DNA of 64,000 bases. It comes from Absidia repens (lineage: Eukaryota; Mucoromycota; Mucoromycetes; Mucorales; Cunninghamellaceae). The notes under the pieces were generated by a model. That model was given only the letters and a program-made list of their open reading frames with translations. It ran no database searches and was not told the DNA's origin. The stretch spans positions 1-64,000 of the forward strand of contig MCGE01000038.1 in NCBI GenBank assembly GCA_002105175.1. The letters run 5' to 3'. Made by a program: the position numbers and the translations under genes. This document shows, piece after piece, positions 1 through 9,877 of this stretch (positions are counted from its first letter, which is position 1; every line of letters starts with the position of its first letter).

Positions 1-156
1 TTTTTTTTTCTTTTTTTTTTTTTGATAAGCCCTTTAACTATGACTTGCAAAATAAATATGGATTTGTATTCCAAAAGTGCTAATGATGGTAAAATAATTC
101 CTGTTTAATGGAGACAGATAAATATTATATACAAAGGAAGAATACAATGGGGTAGA

Positions 157-1314
157 TCAAGAGCTACGCTCGGCTGAAGCCATCTGTAGCTCTCCGCCAT
201 TATCATTATTGGTACCATTGTGAGGACCATTTTCGTTACTATGCCTTGGAAGTATATTCCATATTTCGGTGCTCCTCGGACTGATCTTTTCTTTAGGTGC
301 ACAATGCAATAGTTGAGCTATGTAATCACGGAGATCATGAATACCCAGTATAATAAAATAGATGACAATGAATACTAAACCCGCTAAAAGGTATACCATC
401 GCACCATATAATCCCAAGTCCCAATTTAAAAAAGGATACACCCAAATCCCCGTACTACATATGGGATAAAAGATGAAGTGGTGAGGAATTGTCGAATTCA
501 ACCACTAAATATTAGTTATCAGTTAAGTTGATTCAAAGAAAAATCTTACCAGTAAAACACAAGAAACGTCAAGCACATGTAAATGACCACGTTAATAATA
601 ATAAGTAGCATAACATTCGTGTAAACCTTCATTCGATTAAAAATCACATCTAGTAGCATCATTCCTAGTGAGACTCCGTGCACAGACACGTTCACCCACA
701 ATCTTTCAGCATTTGGTTGATCTCCGGATGAACTGAGGACTGCCCAATAAACTATCGGAGTGACTATACTATATTTGTTTTGAGAAAATACAATTTCAAC
801 CCTCTGCTTTCTATTGCTCTCTCTACGTTACTTTTTTTTTTTTTTTTGTTACTTGAATGTGATGACAGTATGATACAAATATACATATAGATAATTCAAA
901 AAAGTAGGCTGCTTGAAGAAAGAATCAAGTTTTCTACCCGACCAAATGTATCGTACATGATGGTATACAGCAGTCTGCGAAAGGAAAAAAAAAAAAAAAA
1001 ATTAAAATCGAAGTCCGCAATAATGCGAAGTTCATATAGTTTACCACCAAATAGGCATGAAGGCCGATGAAAGTTAGATGAGTAAAATACCCAAAATAAA
1101 TGTTGAATGTATGATCTATTGCTGATTCGGCTATACTCGTCCATTGTATAATGGTAGAATATAATGCAGTTAAAATACGGATACCAAGAAATGCTTCTGT
1201 TGGAATCCAATACGAAGTCACCGCTCGCTCTGGTTGAAACTGATCAAAACCGAACCAGCGGATCCATGCCCAGTTGGATTTATTCAATTGTTGATCTTGG
1301 TAGTCGCGACGCAT
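157..1314 (-). CDS. FAR-17a/AIG1-like membrane hydrolase
   Basis: Four exons translate to a multipass membrane protein of the AIG1/ADTRP (FAR-17a) family. Animal members are threonine hydrolases that cleave FAHFA lipids. Exon 1 (1314 to about 1042) holds the first membrane segments and the motif HLTFIGL, whose Thr matches the family nucleophile. A 37-nt exon near 910-970 follows. Exon 3 (about 552-770) has VTPIVYW and WVNVSVHGVS, whose His matches the second catalytic residue. Exon 4 carries STGIWVYPFLNWD, a family signature, then a polar tail of about 50 residues. The start is the ATG at 1314, before RRDYQDQQ. Oddity: the only good GT-AG pair between exons 3 and 4 (donor at 549, acceptor at 505) leaves the reading frame one base out; see findings. 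The family call is firm, the substrate is not. Confidence 0.8.
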
Positions 1315-1722
1315 ACAGAGAAGAATGTGTTTGACGATAAAATTACGAAAAAGAAAAAGACGACAATTTGGAATGAATAATAAAAAAATAAAAAAAATGG
1401 ACCCACTCAAAAATTTACTTCCAAAACAAAAACCCTACCTCCAAAAGCAGACAAGAAACAAATAACAAAACATTGAAAACATAAAACCAAAAGACAAGCA
1501 ACAAACATTGACGATAAAAATTTGAAGGAAAAAATTTATTGTTTTGAAGAAAAAACGAGATATAAAAATGGGAATACTGTATAACCTACGAGGGGATGGA
1601 ATTGAATGAGACTATAATGTATAAGACAAAAAAAAAAAAGCAAATGGATGTAAAACTATTGTAACTTGAACAAAATAGATAAATATATATATATATATAT
1701 ATATATAGATATATGATACGGA
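1315..1722. other. Spacer with (TA)n tract
   Basis: Holds the promoter side of the AIG1-like gene and the 3' flank of the TMEM62-like gene. It is A-rich and contains a short poly(A) run near 1629 and a (TA)n microsatellite at about 1680-1708. I see no gene here. Confidence 0.6.
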
Positions 1723-4700
1723 TCATTGGTGCCGATTCCTTTTCCGATTTTTTGCACGCGGACTGCGATTGAAGGGTGTCGATGAGGCCGAACTTCCACT
1801 ACTGCTACTATTGCTAAATCTATAATCCAAGTCCACCACATGACAATCCTCAGGTTCTAGTGTTCCATGTTCTTGTTGATATTGCTGATCCAGCATTATG
1901 GAAGGTTTCAGTGTCGCTTTGGCACATCCATCACATCCGTCTAACCCATTTGCCATCCAAGATAGTTTGCCAGGTGCAGAGATATTATTTGGACCATTTG
2001 AATTTGCATTAGAAGGTGAGCATAAAGATGTACCTAGAGTAATACCCACAAAAATGAGCCAAACCACGAGAATGTTTTGAATCAACGTAGGCCAAATTCC
2101 ACCATAAAAGGAAGCAAGCGCCACCATTTCCGACATTCGCCATAGCCAGTAGAGAACTTCGATCCCTTTGAACCATGGGGACTCGATCACAGAGCGTTGA
2201 TTTTGCAAAGTATCATCAGGCCTATTCATTTTGACATGGCCACAAATAAGAAGCTCCGAGGGAACAGAATGTAAGAGGAATAGAGCAAAAAACACACCAA
2301 CATCCAAACAGACTTCTTCAGCAGCAAACATCCAGGTATCTGCAATTGGGACCCATTCCGTGCCAAAGACCATACCATATAAATAGAAAGTACCAAATTT
2401 TTCAGAAGGGGTTTCGCCAGAAGGAATAAATTCAGCTTTAAACCATGGTAAAGTCACCAGGGCCAGTAAGAAACTAAAAGTGCCGTACCAGACAGATGGT
2501 TGTGTTGATGGTAGTTGTAAACACCGCAAAGCCCCTACTAGGATTTGACGCTGTAGTGACCGGAATCCACCCACCGGAGCATGTTGATCTATAGCATGAA
2601 TCCGCGCCAATAATCGTTCGCTCACCTCGCGATCAGTATAAAATCGAGGAATCAACAAAAGAGTCAGCATGGTTACAATCGACAGCAAGGTGATGCATTG
2701 AAGCTATATAAAAAAAAAAAAAAAAGAGTGTCAGAAAGGAGAAGTGTAGGTATCTTAACCAATCAAATAAAACCATTATATTTGGTCAGTTTACTTACCA
2801 CAGTAGACATATGAGTGGATATGATCCATTCACCAGCACCCCCACCGATTTTAGTACGTCGACCATCAGTCCGGAAAATAACACTTGACTTCCCCGTTTG
2901 ACCACTAGCCGATTTGACCTTGATAGATAATACATGAGAGCCATCCTTAAAGGCTGAAGGATTCCACGGTAATGTCCAAAGAGGGTGTTTGTCGTTTCCA
3001 GAATAACGAGGAGAGGCAGTAATAAATGAGGTTGTTTGATTTACAGTTTCAGGGTCATCATCACCATGGTCGATGTTGTTGCTATTGTCGTCATAAATCA
3101 CAGGTTTGCCATCGATCAATATTTCAAAAGTCATTTGATTAGGAGATTCGTCACTGAATACCAAGAATCGAATGTGAGTACTGGATTGAATTCGATGGAG
3201 AGGTTCTTTGTTGTCCAACACAAATCGGGATTCCTTTGGGTTGGTGATCAAAATAACAGGAGCCATAGGTAATTTGCCGGGCCATTCCAGTTTGTCGTCA
3301 GCTGATAGAGGAATTAAAGGGGTAGATCGTAATTGAGTAGAGGGAGCCAATGGAAGACGTGCATCCACAAACGAGATAATGTCGTTATCCACCGCAACAA
3401 TACGATACATGCCATGATCTTTCATATCACCAAGTTCCAATTCCAATGTCTTTGTCGCAGGATCATATGATTGTAACACATCCCCTAACCCTAATTGTGT
3501 CAACAGTAAGACCGAAAAGAAAACCCGCATAAATAAGCATTGAGCACTCTGACCACGTTTTGTATATTATAATCTTATCTTACCTGCAATCAAGCGATGA
3601 AGATGGCCACAAAAATAAACACTGTAATGTTTTGCCAAGTCCCTAAATGTATATCCCTGCTGCGAAACACCAAACACCATTGTAGTTGTCGGATAATGAG
3701 AAAACTTTATCGTCCACCAAAGATAAGTTTGAAACGGTTTGAAGATCAAAAAAAAGTTAATTTTGTCATTTTCATATGCATTTCCCTAAATCCCAAAACA
3801 TCGTTTTTATCTTTACCACAAAAGTATGATTCGAAGGTTTCAATAATGCACTGGCCAATCTGTCCATGGTACTTGAAGTCAAATAACCAAAAAAGTTAAA
3901 GGGTCTTGAGGGACCTCGTTTGGGACTAATGAAAGCAAACAAAAGTAACTTCTTAGTAAAATGAACAAAATTGAAGTCCTTGCTAATCTTACCAAGCGTC
4001 AATAGCAACAAATTGATATTCGCCATAGGAGGGTGAGTGCTGCCAAGTATATATTCCTTGGCCATTTTCCACAAGATCTGCGCTTTGTCCATAGCTTCGG
4101 TAGAGATTTGCTCTTGACTGCCAGGAGGGAAGATCAAAACAATCATGATTACCTCGCATATCATACCATGTGGTGTTTGTCCAAGGTTGTTGATCAATAG
4201 CCATTTTGTATGTCTTCCATTCTTCGAGATACTGTTGTGACGTAATTCGCTTATGATCCTTTGCGTCTGTCAAATCGCCGGTGACGACAACAAATTCGGG
4301 TCTGATTCAGTTGGTTAGTAACAAAAAAAAAAAAAAAAGACATGTTAGTATTGACGATGATAGATTTGCGGCTCTCATATCACTTTACCTGATAATTGGA
4401 AGTACTGATTGTATAAATTGGAGGAAATGAAGGGTATGGCCCTTTGGTCGATATTTGGAGATATGAAGATCGGATATCTATGAATGATAAGAACAAGTTA
4501 GTAAATATGTGTAAGGGAAAAAGACTTTGTTTGTCAACAAACAAATAATGAAACCATCACCCTTCCCCTCCCCCGGCCCCCTCTTTTCATATCATCAATG
4601 ATTACCTGTGCGAAATAGAATAAACCATCGGGTTGGTCGCCTAAAATGTTCAATTGGTCATGATGATTGATAGAATGTGTCTGTTGTCGCTGTTCTAATT

Positions 4701-4845
4701 CTGGAGCAATCTTGTTATGCCGAAATGGCCAGGAAGGTCCAGCCGATCGCAATTCCCATGTTGAAGACCAGTATAGATGACAAGCCCGAAGAGAGCAGAA
4801 TAAAGTGAGTATCACGCATAGCCAGGCCACTACTACTTGTTTCAT
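1723..4845 (-). CDS. TMEM62-like membrane metallophosphoesterase
   Basis: A multi-exon gene for a calcineurin-like phosphoesterase with a membrane-bound C-terminal half, co-linear with animal TMEM62. The ATG at 4845 begins MKQVVVAWLCVI, a signal anchor. Metal-site motifs follow in order: SDLHISKY (about 4440), VTGDLTDAKD (about 4275), MRGNHDCFD (about 4150), an exon with RPFNFFGYL and then FSHYPTTTM (about 3700), and FCGHLHRL (about 3600). Next come LELELGDMKDHGMYRI and an Ig-like beta domain (2763-3500), then several membrane segments and a Ser-rich, basic tail ending RKRNRHQ (1723-2705). The active site therefore probably faces the lumen or exterior, as inferred from the signal anchor. The physiological substrate of this family is not known. 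Exon order and motif completeness suggest an intact gene. Confidence 0.85.
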
Positions 4846-5240
4846 ATTGTAAAGAAAGAGGAAGAGAAAGAGAGAGAGAAAGAGAAAGAGAAGCAAGTGA
4901 AAACGAAGAAGATGAGCAAAAAAAGTACAGTAGTGAAAAAAGGAGAAGAAAAAAACGTCAAAAATAAAAAATAAACCACAAAGTATATATAAGCATGTAA
5001 ACAAAAAAAAAAGCTTACCTGATTTGAACTTGTTTCAGCTTTGCCGTTCTTTACCACATGTATAGTATGTGTCTATCATAAAATAAAATAAAAATAGCAC
5101 GTGTAGCATTTCGTCAGTCCAATGCACAATAGCAAATCCCTTCAATTATCGTTATCGAGACTGTCAACTTCCAAGTAATATTGCTCCCTTGCTGAATTGC
5201 TAATTGGGTATAATGAATAAAGTGGTCAACTGGAGAAAAA
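4846..5240. other. Upstream region of the TMEM62-like gene
   Basis: Contains a long GA-rich stretch (about 4850-4950), which is pyrimidine-rich on the transcribed strand. That is typical of fungal promoters and 5' leaders. No other gene is visible. Confidence 0.5.
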
Positions 5241-5244
5241 AAAA

Positions 5245-5720
5245 AAGAGGCAAAAGCGGAGGCGAACATTAGGGGACACGTACAATTTTCGCACATACTC
5301 TTCTGGCCGGAATTTGAATTTTACGTTCTGTCAGAAAATAAAAAAAAAATGCACGATTACTACTGCTCTATTTTATTCTTTTGTTTCTTTTTTCTTTTTT
5401 TCTTTCTTTTTTTTTTAAAAAATTATCATTGTATTATTAATCTTATCATGGAACAAGAAGATCTGATCCTCAGCCACATTCATTCGAGATTTACCAGCAC
5501 CTCAAATATACAGTACAATCATTATTATTGATACTATTCTTTTTTCTAGTACCGCTGCACATCCCTTTTACCCTCTTTTTCCTTATTGCTGCTTATTAGT
5601 TTATTATCTCTCCATTATCTTTCTTTTATCCATTGCTAATAAACAATAAAGAAGATCTTTGTAACAGTTTGCATGTACATATGCTGTGAAGTGATGTGAC
5701 TTCTGTGCATATGTAGACCT
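5245..5720 (+). repeat. Left arm of large inverted repeat
   Basis: Diverged by point changes and indels, this arm is the reverse complement of 7340-7765. Shared landmarks in order are GGGACACGTACAATTTTCGC, GAATTTGAATTTT, a TTACTACTGCTC-like block, ATTAATCTTATC(A/T)TGGAACAA, TACCCTCTTTTTCCTTAT, CCATTATCTTT and AAGATCTTT. No convincing protein is encoded; the short reading frames on the two arms resemble each other only because the DNA does. Confidence 0.75.
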
Positions 5721-7339
5721 TAGCTTATAGATATATAAACGCGTAATGCCATGGATAATTGCTTTAAATTTTTGTGCTTTTCTTATAGCCATTCTGGCTC
5801 GATATGATTTTTCTTCAAACTATTATACTCGTTGCTCTCTCTCTCTCTCACTCTCTCTCTTTAATTTTTGAGAGTACTTTACGCGCAGGAACAATACAGT
5901 TCAGTAGTACACTAGAACCGTACGTACAGAATGAGTACGTGCAAAGCTGCAACAAATTCCGGCTTTTTCGAAGAGTACGTGCGAAAATTGTACGCGTCCC
6001 TAACAACCCCATCTTTTTTACTGCTATTCTAGCGATTGCCATACCTTATCTCAACCTTTGCATGGTTGTTATTATCAAATCCATAAACGGATCACATTTT
6101 ATTATATTCCCACACACTATAGAAAAAATATATAAATACAACGCATATTTTATATTAAATAAATGCTCTGGTGCTCCTTTGGAGCTTTTGGAAATCTTTC
6201 GATTTATTGGGTGTCAGAATTTTTTATTAAAGTGCGGGTTTAAATGGGATGGGATTAGAGACTCCGTCATTTCGAACTTTAATGGTGAGCCCCTTTGAGC
6301 CCAACCGTCGTGCTCAGCGCTCGTTGGTTGCAATTTTTTGTGTGTATTGAAAAAGAAATATAGGGTAGTGTTTAGATGTGGGAAGTCAATTCAACCTCCG
6401 CACACATAATTTCTAATTTTTTTTGGCTCCAATTTTTTTTTTCCCTCTCTTTTCCTTTTCCTTTTTTTTTTTTTTCTTTTTTTCCTGCAAGAAAAGTCTG
6501 AATGATATGAAGACAAGGCTCATTGGGATACTGGTGATCTAGGATTAGTGTTAGAACTTGAATTAGAGGCATTTTAAAAAATGCAAAGCAAACACCATGG
6601 GGAAACCCTTTCATTTTGGATTCGTGATATCCCACTACCAATAGATTAGACTTCATTGTAGAACAGCGCCATTAGCTTATGCTAGTGCTAATGGTCATAG
6701 TTTATACTGTATGCATATCTGAAATAAACATATCTTGTCTTTTTACTATTAGTCTCTTTCATACCTTTTATTGTCTCGCTGAATGGGCATGAGTAAAATC
6801 CGGTGTGTGTGTGTGTGTGTTTGTCGTATTCCTGTTTCCTGATTAGCAATATCTATATATATCGAAGTATCTATATTGTCATCGTTTGTGTACCCGCTTT
6901 ATCACTTCATTATATTTTTACCCCCTGAATATTCCACTTATTCTCACACTTGTCATTTTACACATCAGATTACACACAGCCTCATACATCTTCATTTTCT
7001 TATAAAAAGTCTTGACATTTTCTTAAATAAAAACCATACATACTTGATAATAAGTCCCATTTTATTTTAAGATACGAACTAGATGATATTTAGTTATCAT
7101 ACAGCGAGCATGCCATTTTATCATATCCCATGAAAAACGTTTACACTGACACAATACCAATAACTACCCATTGACCCTATTTTATTCCCATATTAAACTA
7201 TAGACCTTTTAACTCGATCAACTAGTACCTTAGATATAGAAAATTATAAATACCCAAGTTTATTCTATTCAATAATATTATTCAATTGTGTCACTTATTT
7301 TACTTTTGTGTTTTTGGACTATACAATATGAATAAACAA
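5721..7339. other. Spacer between inverted-repeat arms, no gene seen
   Basis: AT-rich sequence with a CT-repeat near 5835-5865, a (GT)n tract at about 6803-6822 and a dispersed-repeat copy (6380-6745). The longest plus-strand open frame (5804-6298) has a low-complexity start and no recognisable domain. I do not call it a gene. Confidence 0.5.
6380..6745 (+). repeat. Dispersed repeat, copy F (second subtype)
   Basis: Plus-strand copy, in the inverse orientation to copies A-E. It contains GGGAAACCCTTTCATTTTGG (about 6599-6618), a 5' pyrimidine-rich block (6410-6485), a GCATTTTAAAAAATGC hairpin (about 6569-6584) shared with copy E, and an AATAAA-type signal near 6722. The order matches the reverse complement of copy E (35245-35565). 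Confidence 0.7.
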
Positions 7340-7765
7340 TAACCACATATACACACATAAGTCACATCACTAAAGATCTTTTTATTTTTTATTGACAATG
7401 GATAGAAGAAAAGATAATGGAACGATTATAAAATAAAAAGAGGTGTGCTGTAATATAGTAAAAGGGATAATTATACCGTAATAAAATAATAAGCAGTGAT
7501 AAGGAAAAAGAGGGTAATAGGTCATTTTGTTCCAAGATAAGATTAATAACGCGATGATAATGTGCAAAAAAATAAAAAAAGAAAAAAAAGAATAAAATAG
7601 AGTAGTAATATTGCATTTTGTTACTTTCTGGCAGTACTGTACAGTACAGTACTTGCAAGGCTATGATGTAACTGGCCCAGACCACCTCGAAAATTCAAAA
7701 TCCAGCTTTTTCGAAGTGCGAAATTGTACGTGTCCCTGACATTCTCCAAAGCGGACATATCAATA
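7340..7765 (-). repeat. Right arm of large inverted repeat
   Basis: Inverted partner of 5245-5720, separated by a spacer of about 1.6 kb. A further diverged fragment of the GGGACACGTACAATTTTCGC block lies on the minus strand inside the spacer (about 5955-6005). The arrangement resembles a foldback element or an inverted duplication of a gene's 3' flank. Which of the two cannot be decided from this sequence. Confidence 0.75.
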
Positions 7766-7974
7766 CAGCGGTATTTGCAATGTTCAAGATCGACAGAGCG
7801 TCAAAAAGCATTGGGCGTGAAATGGAGGCAGGGGAGAACATGGTTGAAAGTTCATGTGAGCATAATGTTGAGGACATATAGAGCAGTATCAAGTTAATCA
7901 TACATATAATTGGAAGTCCAGCTGACAAAGTCGACGATAATTCTAATATTTCCTACTAAGGCACTCCTAAACAA

Positions 7975-8012
<38 letters not shown>

Positions 8013-8239
8013 TGTATGGAGTCAACAAGTAGAAAAAAAAATCATATATAGCAGTACATAAAATTTTTATTGGTATGATTGAGTGTATTTTTACTGAGAA
8101 TGAGTAATATAACAATAGTAAAGGGAAGCAATGATGATATAAAATCAACAACGGAGAATGAATGATAGAAAAAAAATGCATAAAGGGGAGCAATAAAAAG
8201 AGTATAAAAGGGAAAGAAGCTATATCTACAGGACAAGAT
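7766..8239. other. AT-rich spacer, no gene seen
   Basis: Contains a (TA)n microsatellite at about 7978-8006 and the A/G-rich 3' flank of the minus-strand gene that ends at 8240. A minus-strand open frame (7695-7928) lacks any recognisable feature. Confidence 0.5.
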
Positions 8240-9476
8240 TCATAGGTGGTTAATTGGTACTTGGAGAAGCATGTCTTGTACTAGTTGATGTAGTTTGTTT
8301 GCTTGAGAGGACAATGACGAAAGCAAATCATTTTGAGCAGTGATCATCGCACCGAGTTTCCAGGGAAGCATTTGAGTCGTCATTTCCTGTTGTTGATGCA
8401 AATGGTGTTCAATGTGCCATATTGCCAATTTGAATCCTTCTATTTGGTCTTGTAATCTTCCATATAGTCGACTAATGTAATGGTGATGATTTCCAGCTCC
8501 AAATATTCGTTGAGCACATCCGTTACCTACCCATTCCTTTCCAATCACAGTTGCGTCCATTTGTTGCCGAACTTCAATATCGAGATAAGTCACAGTCTGA
8601 TTTTGCTCTTCCAATTGTGTATTCAATATAGCAGTAGTCTATGTTGTTTTGTAAAAAAAAAAAATATATATATATCATTAATAACGTATTTCATTTAAAT
8701 TTTCTATAGACTTACTTGCATGAGTTCGCGAGCTTGGTCCTTGATATGCAATATATTATGATCAATACCAGTCCCACCGCTGCGAAAAATTGATTTCTGG
8801 TAGTTGATATATTGTTCCACCTCCAGAAAAGCTAATTGAGCTGCCTCGGGCAATTGGGTATAACGGGTGTGCATTTCAATTAGGTTTGCATTGGTAACGC
8901 TAGGTGCCGTAGCCGATGTTGCCGTTGATTCTGTATAAGGTGTTGCCTGTTCCATCAACGATGCTGTGTAAAAAAATTTATCACCAATTGATTCACCATG
9001 AGAGGATTTTGTTCCATGGCCTAATTTTGCTACTGAGGCTTGGGTCGTTTCTACAGTAAAACCGCAATAGCGCACAAATCATTAGTATCGACTTCCTACG
9101 TACCCATTTTTATCTTACTATTTCTCTTCGAAGGTCTGCCATTTGTGCTTGGTTGGGTTGAAATGTCAAAAGAGGAACTCCGACATGGTACCGCAAAAGA
9201 GGCTGTATTAGTGTTGTCGAATAAGTCATATGTAGGGAGGTTTTTGGTGGTTGGGTCCAGCGCCTTTGTCCATGCTGAGGAATGGTGAATACGAAAAGGT
9301 CCGTTTCCATTTGCCGAGGGAAACTGCGTTCTGTTGGGCCCATGCATGTTTCCTGATGTGTGAAGTGAATCAGATTGATAAGATTTTAGTGTTGCTAAAT
9401 CGCGACTCCGGCCTCGAATTCGTCTTGCTTTCTTGATCATTCTTTGCCCAGGTGGCGGTACATCGTCGTCGGTCAT
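8240..9476 (-). CDS. Coiled-coil protein resembling nucleoporin Nup58/Nup49
   Basis: Three exons (9476-9103, about 9051-8716, 8639-8240) encode roughly 380 residues. The start chosen is the ATG before TDDDVPPPGQ. The N-terminal third is basic, polar and probably disordered. The C-terminal half has QLPEAAQLAFLEVEQYI followed by two helical stretches and YISRLYGRLQDQIEGFK. This resembles the coiled-coil core of Nup58/p45 and yeast Nup49, where a helix of the form LP..(x)..F..YI..QK precedes a second helix ending in IE..L. Those proteins anchor FG repeats in the central channel. No FG repeat is visible here, so either the gene is a derived, FG-poor form or the similarity is only coiled-coil-like. 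Identity is tentative. Confidence 0.5.
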
Positions 9477-9877
9477 GGTGTTCCTGTACAAAGTTGCATA
9501 AAATGCATGATTAGTATGTGCTTTCGTTTATTTAGTATCATGTTGTTACCCTTCAGTAGTCCACTGTATTATCGTATAAAAGAAAAGAAAAGAAAAGAAA
9601 AAATCTCACACAGTTGGCAAAAAAAAAAAAAAAAAAAAAAAAGATTTGTAAAAATATATTTCGTTTTATTATATGATCAAAGGGATAAAAAAACAAATAG
9701 AGAGAATAATAAAAATAAAAGTAAAGACAAATAGGGGAAGGGGATTGGTGATACACTATCAATCATAAGGATATTCATTGGGGATTGATGAAACAAAAAG
9801 TAAAAATAAAATTGATAAAAGGGGAATGAGAAAGGAAGGGAATTGTAAAAGACTAGAGTATAACATCACTTGATCCA
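9477..9877. other. Spacer with poly(A) run
   Basis: Upstream flank of the coiled-coil gene and 3' flank of the repetitive secreted-protein gene. It contains AAAAG repeats near 9580-9600 and a run of about 24 A at 9619-9642. A candidate 5' exon boundary (acceptor TACAG) sits just before the ATG at 9476. No gene is visible. Confidence 0.5.

Noticed and set aside
3480..3500. CCCTAACCCTAA resembling a telomere repeat
   Set aside because: Only two units, and it lies at an exon boundary inside the TMEM62-like gene, coding for the LGLGD region or forming its acceptor.
5804..6298. Plus-strand open frame of 164 codons
   Set aside because: Low-complexity start, no domain, lies in the inverted-repeat spacer and overlaps a fragment of the repeat.
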